Part shown: positions 24,822-34,506 of the stretch, piece after piece
Layout: every line of letters starts with the position of its first letter
How positions within the stretch are numbered: position 1 is the stretch's first letter
From: JAKAXS01 sp965279065
Lineage (GTDB): Bacteria; Pseudomonadota; Alphaproteobacteria; Rhizobiales; Hyphomicrobiaceae
Assembly (NCBI GenBank): GCA_965279065.1
Contig: OZ257134.1
Location: 124,001 to 188,000 of the forward strand
Length of the DNA: 64,000 nt
Reading direction: 5' to 3'
The notes under the pieces: generated by a model
Database searches by the model: none
Seen by the model: the letters and a program-made list of their open reading frames with translations, nothing else
What the model was told of the DNA's origin: nothing
Translations under genes and position numbers: made by a program

Positions 24822-25532
24822 ATGAATATCCTCGCGTTCGATACGTGTCTGGGAGCATGTTCCGTGGCTGTTGGCCTCGACGCCGGCAGCGCATTGGAAA
24901 AGGTCGAAGCGCTCTATGAAGACATGTCGACCGGACAGGCCGAGCGCCTGATGCCGATGATCGACGCCGCCATGCGTAGCGCCGGCATCGGTTTCGCCGA
25001 TCTCGACCGCATCGCCGTGACCACCGGCCCCGGCACCTTTACCGGCACGCGGATCGGCATAGCCGCCGCAAGAGCGTTCGCCCTGGCAACCGCCACCAGC
25101 GTCGTCGGCATCTCCACCCTGCAGCTGATGGCCGAGGAGGCCGGACATGCCTTGCACACGACGCGCCAAGGCCGACCGATCGCCGTGACGGTCGACGCTC
25201 ATCGCGGGCAAGTCTACGCCCAGGTGTTCTCCGCGCCCGACACGGAGCCGAGAACGCCACCGCAACTTCTCACGATCGAACAGGCCGCATGTTTGGCCCG
25301 GTCCGGTCCGATGATCTTTGTTGGGTCCGGTGCCGCGGCCGTGACGGCAGCCGCTACTGAAGCCGGCTTCACCGCCGAAGCCGCGCTCCCGCGCCTGCAG
25401 CCGAACGCGGCCTTCCTGCTACTCGCCGCGCAAAAATGCCCGCCGCAGGACGGCCCGCTCAGCCCGCTTTACCTGCGCCCCGCCGACGCCAAGCCGCAGG
25501 TCGATAAATCCCTTGCGCGAGTTGGCGCATGA
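24822..25532 (+). CDS. tsaB: tRNA threonylcarbamoyladenosine biosynthesis protein TsaB
   Basis: Non-catalytic partner of TsaD in t6A37 modification. The 236-residue ASKHA-fold protein starts MNILAFDTCLGACSVAV, has the phosphate-loop region ITTGPGTFTGTRIGIAAARAFA and a C-terminal half ending with LPLYLRPADAKP-like sequence. The next gene starts four bases before its stop, the usual tsaB-rimI coupling. Confidence 0.93.
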   Translation: MNILAFDTCLGACSVAVGLDAGSALEKVEALYEDMSTGQAERLMPMIDAAMRSAGIGFADLDRIAVTTGPGTFTGTRIGIAAARAFALATATSVVGISTLQLMAEEAGHALHTTRQGRPIAVTVDAHRGQVYAQVFSAPDTEPRTPPQLLTIEQAACLARSGPMIFVGSGAAAVTAAATEAGFTAEAALPRLQPNAAFLLLAAQKCPPQDGPLSPLYLRPADAKPQVDKSLARVGA

Positions 25533-26005
25533 CCCAGGGTCTCGATCCCCGCCACATCAGTTTCCTCTTGGCGGGACCCGACCGCGCCGCCGAGATCGCC
25601 GCGCTGCACGCAAAGCTCTTCGATCCCGCCTGGGATGAAGCCGCAGTCCTGGCGCTGCTGGAGCATCCCGCCGCCGCATCCTATGTCGCGCTGACCGGCA
25701 ATCCGAAGCAGACGATCGGCTTCGTCATGAGTCAGATTGCCGGCGACGAAGCCGAAATCCTGTCGATCGGCGTGCTGCCGGTCGTCCAGCGCCACGGCGC
25801 CGGCAAGGCGACGATGGAGGCCCTCATCCGCTCCCTGAAGCGCGCCGAAATCACTCGCCTGTTCCTCGAAGTCGCCGCCGACAACGAGGCCGCAAAAGCC
25901 TTGTACGCCAAGCTTGGCTTCAAGGAGATCGGCCGCCGCAAAGGTTATTACCAGCGAACCGCCGGCCCGCCCCAGGATGCCATCAATCTCGCTCTGGAGA
26001 TTTGA
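25529..26005 (+). CDS. rimI: Ribosomal protein S18 alanine N-acetyltransferase
   Basis: A 158-residue GNAT-fold acetyltransferase that modifies the N-terminus of ribosomal protein S18. The acetyl-CoA loop is VVQRHGAGKATMEALI and the final strand LFLEVAADNEAAKALYAKLGFKEIGRRKGYY contains the RimI-typical GYY end. Its ATG overlaps the tsaB stop, supporting the assignment over a generic GNAT. Confidence 0.92.
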   Translation: MTQGLDPRHISFLLAGPDRAAEIAALHAKLFDPAWDEAAVLALLEHPAAASYVALTGNPKQTIGFVMSQIAGDEAEILSIGVLPVVQRHGAGKATMEALIRSLKRAEITRLFLEVAADNEAAKALYAKLGFKEIGRRKGYYQRTAGPPQDAINLALEI

Positions 26006-26026
26006 CGCGCCCTCTCCTATAACGCG

Positions 26027-26506
26027 GTGTCACAATCCGAGATTCGGGACATCGGCGTCATGCCCTCCGGGCAAAGCAAAGACCTCAATCACATCGCCCG
26101 GCGCTGCGCCGAGCAGGGTCTGCGCATGACAGGCCAACGGCGCATCATCGCCCAGGTCCTCGCCGAGGCTAAAGATCATCCTGACGTCGAACTCGTCTAT
26201 CGCCGCGCCAATGCGCACGACAGCCGCATCTCCCTGTCGACGGTCTATCGCACCTTGAAGCTGTTCGAGACCAAGGGAATCCTGGAGAAGCACGACTTCG
26301 GCCGCGGCCGCGGCCAGTACGAGGACGCCGAGCGCGCCCACCACGATCACCTCATCGACGTTTCCACCGGCCGCGTCATCGAGTTCCGCAACGACCAGAT
26401 CGAGAAGCTGCAGGAGGCGATCGCGCACGAGCTGGGCTTCCAGCTTGTCGGTCATCGACTCGAGCTGTTCGGCGTCCCGCGTCCGCGCAAGAAAACGACA
26501 TCGTGA
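26027..26506 (+). CDS. fur: Fur-family transcriptional regulator (Fur/Mur type)
   Basis: A 159-residue metal-dependent repressor. The GTG start follows rimI by 21 nt. The winged helix spans about 24-100, with recognition around SRISLSTVYRTLKLFE, and the dimerisation domain carries the metal ligands in AHHDHLIDVSTGRVIEF and EAIAHELGF. The C-terminal Cys-x2-Cys pairs of E. coli-type Fur are absent, as in rhizobial Fur/Mur proteins that sense manganese. Irr and Zur are less likely given the motif set. Confidence 0.9.
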   Translation: MSQSEIRDIGVMPSGQSKDLNHIARRCAEQGLRMTGQRRIIAQVLAEAKDHPDVELVYRRANAHDSRISLSTVYRTLKLFETKGILEKHDFGRGRGQYEDAERAHHDHLIDVSTGRVIEFRNDQIEKLQEAIAHELGFQLVGHRLELFGVPRPRKKTTS

Positions 26507-26510
26507 CCTG

Positions 26511-27392
26511 ATGGGCCGTTTGCGCGCCACGCTGATCCTTACGGCCTTTCTTGCCCTCACCGTCCCGCTGATGCCGTTGCAGGCTCTGTTCGTCCGCACA
26601 TGGCCATCGGCCGCCCGCCGCTTCCCCCATTGGTATCATCGCCAGGTCTGCCGCATCCTTGGCATCCGCCTGCACGTTGCCGGTGCCCTCGCACCAGGCA
26701 CTCCCGTCCTGCTCATTTCCAATCACACCTCGTGGCTCGACATCCCCGTTCTGTCAGCCGTCGCCCCGGTTTCGTTCGTCGCCAAGCGCGAGGTCGGCAC
26801 CTGGCCGTTCGTGGCGTCCCTTGCCCGCCTGCAGCGCACTGTCTTCGTCGATCGCGATCGCAAGTCCGCCGCCGGCCAGTCGGCCAACGAGATTGTCGAG
26901 CGCCTTGGACAGGGCGACACCGTTGTGTTGTTCGCTGAAGGCACATCCAGCGACGGCAATCGCGTGCTGCCGTTCCTGACGTCGCTGTTCGGCGCCGCCA
27001 AGCCGCCCCCGGGCAGCAGCGTGTTGCCGCCGCCCGATGCGGTCGTACAGACGTTGTCGCTCGTCTACACCAAGCTCCACGGCGTACCCCTGGGTTATGC
27101 CGATCGCCCGCACGTCGGCTGGTACGGCGACATGGAAATGACGGCCCATGCCTGGGCGCTTCTGCAAGCCGGGCCGCTCGATGTTTCAATTTGTATCGGT
27201 CCGCCCATCCCGCTGGCCGACTTCGCCGACCGCAAGGCCCTGGCGCGTCATAGTGAGACGGAAGTCCGCCGCAACGTCATTCGCCTGCTGCGTTCCGCGG
27301 CACCCGATGAGGAGATCACGGTCGCCGCCCCACGCGAAACCGCCGCTACGCGGCGCGCTCCGGCTGCGGCGACAAGCAGCAAGTGGCGTTAG
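26511..27392 (+). CDS. Lysophospholipid acyltransferase (PlsC family)
   Basis: Acylates a lyso-lipid at the membrane, as PlsC (1-acylglycerol-3-phosphate) or OlsA-type enzymes do. The 293-residue protein has an N-terminal membrane segment, the catalytic H72-x4-D77 motif in SNHTSWLDIP, and the acceptor-binding motif FAEGTSSDGNRVLPF near residue 140. The ATG at 26511 lies four bases after the fur stop. The gene position, between fur and miaB, is conserved in many alphaproteobacteria. Confidence 0.9.
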   Translation: MGRLRATLILTAFLALTVPLMPLQALFVRTWPSAARRFPHWYHRQVCRILGIRLHVAGALAPGTPVLLISNHTSWLDIPVLSAVAPVSFVAKREVGTWPFVASLARLQRTVFVDRDRKSAAGQSANEIVERLGQGDTVVLFAEGTSSDGNRVLPFLTSLFGAAKPPPGSSVLPPPDAVVQTLSLVYTKLHGVPLGYADRPHVGWYGDMEMTAHAWALLQAGPLDVSICIGPPIPLADFADRKALARHSETEVRRNVIRLLRSAAPDEEITVAAPRETAATRRAPAAATSSKWR

Positions 27393-27559
27393 CAATAGCT
27401 TGATTGCGAACGCTGTTTTGCGTTAATTCGGCGAAATCGCCACTGGACAAGCTTCTGACACAATGCTGCAATGCACAACCAGCTGGGCGCAAGCGGAACG
27501 GGATTTGCTTCCCGCTAGTTTTTGAGACGTTCCTCAAGTCACGGCATCGGGACATCATC

Positions 27560-28948
27560 GTGGATACCGAACTGACGTCACCGCCACTCGATCCTGCCGA
27601 GGCCGCGCCGGCCCCCGGCAAGAAGGTGTACGTCAAGACCTTCGGCTGCCAGATGAACGTTTACGACAGCGAGCGCATGACCGAGCTGATCGACCCGCTC
27701 GGCTATTCCGAAACGCCCGACATCGCCGAGGCTGACCTCGTCATTCTCAACACGTGCCACATCCGCGAGAAGGCCGTCGAGAAGGTCTACTCCGACCTCG
27801 GCCGCATCCGTCAGGTGAAGGACGAACGCCGCGCCGCCGGCAAGGACACCCTCGTTGCCGTCGCCGGCTGCGTGGCCCAGGCGGAAGGCGCCGAGATTGC
27901 GCGCCGCGCACCGGTCGTCGATCTCGTCGTCGGCCCGCAGAGCTACCAGGCGCTGCCCGAGCTGCTCGCCCGTGCCAAGTCGACGGGCCGCAGTGTCGTC
28001 GAGACCATTTTCCCCGACCAGGACAAGTTCTCGCAGCTACCCGTGACGCGAAGAGCGAACGCGACAACGGCCTTCCTCACCGTGCAGGAAGGTTGCGACA
28101 AGTTCTGCACGTTCTGCGTCGTGCCCTACACACGCGGGATGGAATATTCCCGCTCCGTCGCCGAACTGACGCGCGAAGCCGAAAAGCTCGCAGCCCAAGG
28201 CGTGCGCGAACTCACGCTTCTCGGCCAGAACGTCAACGCCTATCACGGCGAGGGTCCGGACGGCACGCCCTGGTCGCTTGCCAGGCTGCTCCGTCAGCTT
28301 GCCGGCGTCGAAGGCATCGAGCGCTTGCGCTACACCACCAGCCACCCGCGCGACATGACGCCGGACCTCATCGCCGCCCATGGTGATCTGGAAAAGCTGA
28401 TGCCGTTCCTGCACCTGCCCGTGCAATCCGGCGCCGACCGCATCCTTGCCGCCATGAACCGCAAGCATACCGCCGACGACTACCGTCGCGTCGTCCGGCA
28501 AATTCTCGCCGCGCGCCCCGACATCGCCATCTCGACGGACTTCATCGTCGGCTTCCCTGGCGAGAGCGAAAACGAGTTCTCCCGGACGCTCGATCTCGTC
28601 GACGAGATCGGCTTTGCCCAGGCCTTCACCTTCAAGTATTCGCCGCGCCCCGGCACCCCCGCCGCCAAGCTGGGCGATCAGGTGCCCGAGGATGTGAAGT
28701 CCGAACGCCTCAACCGCCTGCTCGCCCGGATGGAACGCCAGCAGTCGGCCTTTACCGCCGGCCTTGTCGGCCGCACCCTACCCGTTCTGTTCGAAAGAGC
28801 CGGTCGTGGCGAAGGCCACCTCGTCGGCCGTTCGCCCTACATGTACCCCGTGACGGTCGAGGCCCACGCCGGCCTTCTCGGCGAGATCGCCCCCGTCCTC
28901 ATCCGCTCGTCCGGCCCCAACAGCCTCGGCGGCGAGCTGCAGGCTTGA
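27560..28948 (+). CDS. miaB: tRNA-2-methylthio-N6-dimethylallyladenosine synthase
   Basis: Radical-SAM methylthiotransferase that converts i6A37 to ms2i6A37 in tRNA. The 462-residue protein has the N-terminal [4Fe-4S] domain with Cys30 in KTFGCQMN and further Cys in NTCHIRE and AGCVAQ, the radical SAM cluster C179-x3-C183-x2-C186, and a C-terminal TRAM domain (about 395-460). The GTG at 27560 gives the usual length; an upstream ATG would add 52 atypical residues. Confidence 0.95.
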   Translation: MDTELTSPPLDPAEAAPAPGKKVYVKTFGCQMNVYDSERMTELIDPLGYSETPDIAEADLVILNTCHIREKAVEKVYSDLGRIRQVKDERRAAGKDTLVAVAGCVAQAEGAEIARRAPVVDLVVGPQSYQALPELLARAKSTGRSVVETIFPDQDKFSQLPVTRRANATTAFLTVQEGCDKFCTFCVVPYTRGMEYSRSVAELTREAEKLAAQGVRELTLLGQNVNAYHGEGPDGTPWSLARLLRQLAGVEGIERLRYTTSHPRDMTPDLIAAHGDLEKLMPFLHLPVQSGADRILAAMNRKHTADDYRRVVRQILAARPDIAISTDFIVGFPGESENEFSRTLDLVDEIGFAQAFTFKYSPRPGTPAAKLGDQVPEDVKSERLNRLLARMERQQSAFTAGLVGRTLPVLFERAGRGEGHLVGRSPYMYPVTVEAHAGLLGEIAPVLIRSSGPNSLGGELQA

Positions 28949-29096
28949 TGTTGCGCTGCAGCAATTTCCTCTTTCGACTGACATCTTTCCGCAACCGGCC
29001 TTGTGCATGGTGACCTTTGCGCACCGGACGCGAGGCCCTATGATGGGCTATGCTTTCTGCGCGCTTTGAGGTGAGACTCACCATCAGGAGAGACAT

Positions 29097-30191
29097 TTGA
29101 CAGGATTTCGCGGGCAACCCGTGGCGGGGCCAGGACGTGGCTCCAAACCGTCAGGCACGAAACCCCAAGGCCGGCTTCAATCCGTGGGCAAGGCGCCTCC
29201 ACCCGGCAGATCCCAAACTCCCTCCAAGCGCACCGTCGTTCCCTTCGAAGACAACCGGTACCTCTCCCAGCTGTTAGGCGAGCATGATGCCAACCTCGCC
29301 CTCCTGGAAGACCGGCTGGGCGTCGAGGCGCATGCCCACGGCAACGTGGTGACGTTGAACGGGCCGGAGACGTCGTGCGACATCGCCCGCGTCGTGCTGG
29401 AGCAGCTGTACCGCCGCGTCTCCGCCGGCGAACTCATCGGCCCCGGCGACTTCGATGGCCTCATTCGCCATACGCGCCAGCAGCCGGTCACCTCCGACAC
29501 CAGCGCCGACGGCCAGGCGCAGATCGCCACGCGCCGCAAGGTCATCAAGGCGCGCACCACGATGCAGAGCACGTACATGCGCGCGCTGCAGACCTCCGAC
29601 CTCGTCTTCGGCATCGGCCCCGCCGGCACCGGCAAAACCTATCTCGCCGTCGCCTACGCCGCCCATTGCCTGGAACGCGGCATCGTAGAGCGCATCATCC
29701 TCTCGCGCCCCGCCGTCGAAGCCGGTGAGCGCCTCGGCTTCCTTCCCGGTGACATGCGCGACAAGGTCGATCCCTACCTGCGTCCGCTGTACGACGCACT
29801 GTATGACGTCCTGCCGCCGGAGAAGGTCGAACGCGACATCGAGGCCGGGATCATCGAGATCGCGCCGCTGGCCTTCATGCGCGGCCGCACGCTGTCGAAC
29901 GCCTGCGTCATCCTCGACGAAGCCCAGAACACGTCGAGCATGCAGATGAAGATGTTCCTGACCCGCCTCGGCGAAGGCTCCAAAATGACCATCACCGGCG
30001 ACCCCTCGCAGATCGACCTGCCGCCGGGCATGACGTCGGGCCTGGAGGAAGCCGTGCGCCTGCTCGATGGCGTGCAAGGCATTGAGGCCATTCGTTTCGC
30101 CAATGCCGACGTCGTGCGCCGCGACCTTGTCGCCAAGATCGTCGAGGCCTACGATGCGCTGATCCCGGCCCAGAAAAAGCCCAAAGCCTGA
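29097..30191 (+). CDS. PhoH family ATPase
   Basis: A 364-residue cytosolic P-loop ATPase of the PhoH/YbeZ type, often linked with YbeY in RNA metabolism. The TTG start at 29097 has AGGAGA upstream. The first 50 residues are basic and disordered; the domain follows with a KH-like region, Walker A GIGPAGTGKTYL (172-183), Walker B CVILDEAQNT (about 268-277), and the sensor motif TITGDPSQIDLP. It precedes ybeY by one base, a conserved pair. Confidence 0.93.
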   Translation: MTGFRGQPVAGPGRGSKPSGTKPQGRLQSVGKAPPPGRSQTPSKRTVVPFEDNRYLSQLLGEHDANLALLEDRLGVEAHAHGNVVTLNGPETSCDIARVVLEQLYRRVSAGELIGPGDFDGLIRHTRQQPVTSDTSADGQAQIATRRKVIKARTTMQSTYMRALQTSDLVFGIGPAGTGKTYLAVAYAAHCLERGIVERIILSRPAVEAGERLGFLPGDMRDKVDPYLRPLYDALYDVLPPEKVERDIEAGIIEIAPLAFMRGRTLSNACVILDEAQNTSSMQMKMFLTRLGEGSKMTITGDPSQIDLPPGMTSGLEEAVRLLDGVQGIEAIRFANADVVRRDLVAKIVEAYDALIPAQKKPKA

Positions 30192-30192
30192 C

Positions 30193-30756
30193 ATGCCCGT
30201 AGACTGCGACAGTAGTGTATCCCAGCAGCAGGCCGCCGCCGAGGTCGACGAGCCACCATCGACGGGTACGTGGCTGACGATCGACGTGGTGCCCGACGCC
30301 GGCGACTGGTCGGCATTCGAACCTGTCGCGCAGCTTGTCGTCTCGGCCGCCGCCGCACTGGCAGATGCACCGCAACTGGCCGGCCATGGCCTCAGCGAAG
30401 CCTGCGTCGCGCTGTCTGACGATGCCAACGTCCGCACTCTCAACGCCTCGTATCGCGGCAAGGACCAGCCGACCAACGTGCTGTCGTTTCCCGCCGGTGC
30501 CGGCCCGCGCGATGGCATCATCCCGCTCGGTGATGTCGTGCTCGCCGTCGAAACGGTGGCGCGCGAGGCGCAGGATCAGGGCATCGCCCCCGCCCAGCAT
30601 CTGCAGCACCTCGTCGTGCACGGCCTGCTGCACCTGCTGGGCTACGACCACGAAACCACCGAAGAAGCCGAGCAGATGGAATCGATCGAGATCGCGGTCC
30701 TGTCGTCGCTCGGCATTCCCAATCCCTATACGGAGCCTCCAGGCGCCCAAACGTGA
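30193..30756 (+). CDS. ybeY: Endoribonuclease YbeY
   Basis: Zinc-dependent endoribonuclease for 16S rRNA maturation and ribosome quality control. The 187-residue protein has the zinc motif H143-x3-H147-x5-H153 in HLVVHGLLHLLGYDHE and the conserved Arg in SYRGKDQPTNVLSFP. It sits in the PhoH-ybeY-corC order usual in proteobacteria. The N-terminal 30 residues are longer than in E. coli and of unclear purpose. Confidence 0.94.
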   Translation: MPVDCDSSVSQQQAAAEVDEPPSTGTWLTIDVVPDAGDWSAFEPVAQLVVSAAAALADAPQLAGHGLSEACVALSDDANVRTLNASYRGKDQPTNVLSFPAGAGPRDGIIPLGDVVLAVETVAREAQDQGIAPAQHLQHLVVHGLLHLLGYDHETTEEAEQMESIEIAVLSSLGIPNPYTEPPGAQT

Positions 30757-30782
30757 ACGGTAAAGGTTTAACAGGTTACGGA

Positions 30783-31805
30783 ATGAGCACGGAGCAGAAC
30801 GGCCGCAGTGAAACGGCCACCACGCAGGTCGCAGAAGATCGCGCACAACAAGGATCGGGCTGGCTTGCAGCCCTCAGATCGCGCCTCGGCATGGCCGATC
30901 CCCAGACACTGCGCGACACCCTGGAAGACGCCCTGAAGGGCGACGCGGATTCGGCCTCATCCGCCTTCTCCAACGAAGAGCGCGAGATGCTGCTGCGGCT
31001 GTTGCGCTTCTCGGCGCTGCGCGTCGACGACATCATGGTGCCGCGCGCCGATATCACCGCCATCGAGGAGAGCGCACCCGTCTCCGAGCTGATCGACCTC
31101 TTTCGCGAGGCCGGCGTCTCCCGCATCCCACTTTACAACGACACGCTCGATGATCCCCGCGGCATGGTCCACATCAAGGACTTTTTCACCTGGCTGATGA
31201 CGGAAGGCGCCACCGCCACCAAGGCAGCCGAAGACGGCAGCAACGGCAGCGTCAAGGATCTGCGCCATCTCGACATGGCCAAGCTCGACCTGTCGCGTCC
31301 CATCACCGTCACGAAAATGCGCCGCCCATTGCTGTACGTGCCGCCATCGATGCCGGCCATGAACCTGCTGATCCGCATGCAATCGACGCGCAACCACATG
31401 GCGATCGTCGTCGACGAGTATGGCGGCACGGACGGCCTCATCACCATCGAGGACCTTGTTGAGCAGATCGTCGGCGCCATCGAAGACGAGCACGACGAGG
31501 CCGACGCCGATCACATCACCGACGACCCCAAGCTCGGCATGGTCGCCGCCGCACGCACGCCCATCGAGGAGCTCGAGACCCGGCTCGGCATCAAGCTGCT
31601 GACCGTCGACGAGGAGGAGGACATCGACACCTTGGGCGGCCTCGTGTTCGCCATCGTCGGCCGCGTCCCCGCGCGCGGCGAAGTCGTCCGCCATCACTCC
31701 GGTGTTGAATTCGAAGTCCTCGATGCCGACCCCCGCCGCGTCAAGAAGCTGAAGATCATCGTCCCCGCCCCCGCCACCGACGACACCCCGCCCGGCATCG
31801 CGTGA
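30783..31805 (+). CDS. corC: CorC/HlyC family CBS-domain transport protein
   Basis: A cytosolic protein of about 340 residues with two CBS domains (around 78-210, including VDDIMVPRADITAIE and the second repeat LNLLIRMQSTRNHMAIVVDEYGGT) and a C-terminal CorC/HlyC transporter-associated domain of FAD-binding type (about 250-335). It is implicated in magnesium/cobalt handling. The start could also be a GTG at 30753 overlapping the ybeY stop; the ATG at 30783 has a better-placed purine tract. Confidence 0.9.
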   Translation: MSTEQNGRSETATTQVAEDRAQQGSGWLAALRSRLGMADPQTLRDTLEDALKGDADSASSAFSNEEREMLLRLLRFSALRVDDIMVPRADITAIEESAPVSELIDLFREAGVSRIPLYNDTLDDPRGMVHIKDFFTWLMTEGATATKAAEDGSNGSVKDLRHLDMAKLDLSRPITVTKMRRPLLYVPPSMPAMNLLIRMQSTRNHMAIVVDEYGGTDGLITIEDLVEQIVGAIEDEHDEADADHITDDPKLGMVAAARTPIEELETRLGIKLLTVDEEEDIDTLGGLVFAIVGRVPARGEVVRHHSGVEFEVLDADPRRVKKLKIIVPAPATDDTPPGIA

Positions 31806-33535
31806 CGGCCATCGCGTCCATCGCTGCGTCCGCCTCGCGCCTCGCCGCGCTCCAGCGTTGGGTCGTGGCCCAATCCGGCTGGCGACGCTGCGGTCTCGCC
31901 TTCGCGGTGGGCAGTTTGTCCGTCCTGGCCCTCGCCCCATTCTTTTGCTGGCCGATCCTCTTCGCGACGTTGCCTGTTCTGGTTTGGCTCATCGACTCTG
32001 CCCCACCACGCACTGAGCAGGCGGCCTCGCCGCACGCGGCACGCAGAAGAAGGTTCGCATTTCTGTCCACCCCCTTGGCCCGCGCGGCTGGAGCGGGCTG
32101 GTGGTTTGGTTTCGGCTATTTCGCCTTCGGCCTGTTCTGGCTCGGCGAAGCCTTCCTCGTCGACGCCGCGAAGTTCGCCTGGCTGCTGCCGTTCGCCGTG
32201 ACCCTGATGCCGGCGGGCCTCGCTCTGTTCTATGCCGCTGCCGCCGCACTGACGTGGCGTCTGTCCGAGCCGGGCCTCTCCCGCATCTACATGCTTGCCG
32301 CCACGCTTGGCGGTGCCGAATGGCTGCGCGGCCATGTCCTCACCGGCTTTCCCTGGAACGTGCTGGGATACGCCCTGACATCGCCACTGCCGTTGATGCA
32401 GGGCTCCGGCCTCGTCGGCATCTACGGCCTCACGCTATGGGTCGTCGTCATCTTCGCTGGTCCGCTCGTGCTAGTGACGGGTCGTGAGACCACGAGCCCG
32501 GCCGGGCGCTGGGCAGTGCCGATCGCCATGGCCCTGGTCCCGCTCGCCGGGCTCTTCGCCTACGGCAGCATCCAACTCGCCCGCCCCACGCCCCCGGACG
32601 CCGAGGGCATCCGACTGCGCGTCGTCCAGCCCAGCGTTCCGCAACGCGAGAAATGGCTACCGGAAAACCAGCGCAGCATCTTCGACCTGCACCTGGCGCT
32701 GTCACGCACCGACGCCAGGGGCGGGGAGGTCGGCCTCGCCGGCATCACCCACCTCGTCTGGCCCGAGGCGGCCATGCCGTTCTTCCCCCTCGAGCAACCG
32801 ATCGCGCTCGACGATATCCGCAGCCTCATCGGCTCGGACGTCACGTTGATCACTGGCGCCCTGCGTCGCGCGCCGAAGTCCAACGCGCCCGCTGCCGAAG
32901 CCGGCGCAAAGCTGGCACCCACCGACTATGACTATTTCAACGCCATGATGGTGTTTGGCGCCGGCCAAGGCGCCGCCAGCGTCTATGACAAGATCCACCT
33001 CGTCCCCTTCGGCGAATACCTGCCGATGCAGACCGCCCTCGAAGCCATCGGCCTGCAGCAGCTGACACGCCTGCGCGGCGGCTTCACGCCGGGCCCGCAG
33101 CCCCGTCCCCTCCTCACCGCCGGGGCGCTCGCCGGTGTCGGCCCGCTGATCTGCTATGAGGCGATCTTCCCCGCCGTCATCGTGCAGGGCTCCGCCCGCC
33201 CGCGCGTGCTCGTCAACGTCACGAACGATGGATGGTTCGGCAACACGACCGGTCCGCGCCAGCACCTGCAACAGACCCGCGTCCGCGCCGTGGAGGAAGG
33301 GCTGCCGATCATCCGCGCCGCCAACAACGGCATCTCCGCCGTGATCGATGCCGACGGCCGCGTTCTGTCGTCCCTCGGCATGAACGTTAAGGGCGTGCTC
33401 GATGCAAACTTGCCAGGCGCGCGGCCACCGCCCCTCTATGCCTGGGCCGGCGACTGGCCCTTCGCCGCTAACCTCTTGATTTTTGTCGCGCTGTCGCTGT
33501 ATGTCAGGCGCAAATCCGCTTGCCCGGCGCCCTGA
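31802..33535 (+). CDS. lnt: Apolipoprotein N-acyltransferase
   Basis: Last step of lipoprotein maturation: N-acylates the diacylglyceryl-cysteine in the inner membrane. The 577-residue protein has six or more N-terminal membrane segments and a nitrilase domain with the catalytic triad Glu322 (LVWPEAAMPF), Lys397 (YDKIHLVPFGEYLP) and Cys451 (LICYEAIFP). The GTG overlaps the corC stop. The C-terminal membrane segment at about 550-570 is present. Confidence 0.95.
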   Translation: MTAIASIAASASRLAALQRWVVAQSGWRRCGLAFAVGSLSVLALAPFFCWPILFATLPVLVWLIDSAPPRTEQAASPHAARRRRFAFLSTPLARAAGAGWWFGFGYFAFGLFWLGEAFLVDAAKFAWLLPFAVTLMPAGLALFYAAAAALTWRLSEPGLSRIYMLAATLGGAEWLRGHVLTGFPWNVLGYALTSPLPLMQGSGLVGIYGLTLWVVVIFAGPLVLVTGRETTSPAGRWAVPIAMALVPLAGLFAYGSIQLARPTPPDAEGIRLRVVQPSVPQREKWLPENQRSIFDLHLALSRTDARGGEVGLAGITHLVWPEAAMPFFPLEQPIALDDIRSLIGSDVTLITGALRRAPKSNAPAAEAGAKLAPTDYDYFNAMMVFGAGQGAASVYDKIHLVPFGEYLPMQTALEAIGLQQLTRLRGGFTPGPQPRPLLTAGALAGVGPLICYEAIFPAVIVQGSARPRVLVNVTNDGWFGNTTGPRQHLQQTRVRAVEEGLPIIRAANNGISAVIDADGRVLSSLGMNVKGVLDANLPGARPPPLYAWAGDWPFAANLLIFVALSLYVRRKSACPAP

Positions 33536-33714
33536 GGACGGCTAACGCACTTAGCCGCCAGCGGGACTGGCGTTGCCGCAGGTTTATGAGTATAAGGCCG
33601 CGACTGCGTCCCGGCGCCGCCGCATTCAGCGTGCTGCCTGAAGACGCGACCCAAGATCAAGCAACATGCGCCAAGGCCCCGGGCCCGTTGGCGCCTCGAC
33701 TGGAGTTTCGACCA

Positions 33715-33900
33715 ATGGCCGTTCCACGTAAGAAAGTCAGCCACATGAAGACGCGGTCGCGCCGTGCGCACGACGCGCTGACGCCGCCGGCGTACGTGGA
33801 AGACAAGGACAGCGGCGAGCGCCGCCGCCCGCATCACATCGACCTCAAGACCGGCAAGTACCGTGGCCGTCAGATTCTTGAGCCGAAAACGGATATTTGA
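33715..33900 (+). CDS. rpmF: 50S ribosomal protein L32
   Basis: A 61-residue ribosomal protein. The sequence MAVPRKKVSHMKTRSRRAHDAL and YVEDKDSGERRRPHHIDLKTGKYRGRQ is typical of alphaproteobacterial L32, in which the zinc-binding cysteines of other bacteria are absent. GGAG lies upstream of the ATG. The preceding 180 nt should hold its promoter. Confidence 0.95.
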   Translation: MAVPRKKVSHMKTRSRRAHDALTPPAYVEDKDSGERRRPHHIDLKTGKYRGRQILEPKTDI

Positions 33901-34011
33901 CGCTAAATAGGTGGCATGGGGGCTGAGCCGGGGGAACGGCCACAGCTCACGTGAGGTTCGTTGCTGTGGACGCCGGTCGCGATATGCACCGGCTCGTAAG
34001 GGGAGAGACCC

Positions 34012-34476
34012 ATGTCACTTCGAGCAATCCCGCTCATTCTGATCGCGTTCCTGCTCTACAATTTCGTCGTGCTGTTCTCCGGCTGGGGTTCTAGCGCTGA
34101 CGCTGCCGCCGGTGCGGTAGCAGACGGCGCCGCCAACGCCCGCAGCCTGCTGAGCAGCGAGATCTTCAGCCTGCCCATGCTGAGCGGCGCCCGCTGGACG
34201 TTCACCATCGGCGATCTGATCATGCTGGTGACGCTGCTGCTGCTCTTCATCGAGATCGTCAAGTCGACGTACACGTCGACGTCCTCGCTGCTCGATCACG
34301 GCCTGTCGATGCTCGTCTTTGTCGCCTGCCTCATCGAATTCCTCACGGTGCCGCAGGCCGCCACCTCGCTGTTCTTCCTCATCATGATGGCAGCGTTGAT
34401 CGACGTCATCGCCGGCTACACCATTGGTATCCGCGTTGCCCGCCGCGACCTGACGTTCGGCGGTGCCGACCAATAG
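34012..34476 (+). CDS. Conserved hypothetical membrane protein
   Basis: A 154-residue protein with four hydrophobic segments (about 6-27, 66-88, 96-116, 119-141). It has no charged catalytic signature; the second loop has the sequence SLPMLSGARWTFT. The ATG is preceded by AGGGGAGAG. A strong intrinsic terminator follows 30 nt after the stop, so it is transcribed alone or with rpmF. I do not recognise a named family. Confidence 0.72.
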   Translation: MSLRAIPLILIAFLLYNFVVLFSGWGSSADAAAGAVADGAANARSLLSSEIFSLPMLSGARWTFTIGDLIMLVTLLLLFIEIVKSTYTSTSSLLDHGLSMLVFVACLIEFLTVPQAATSLFFLIMMAALIDVIAGYTIGIRVARRDLTFGGADQ

Positions 34477-34506
34477 AATTTACGGACTGAGATGCCCGGA
34501 AATTGT

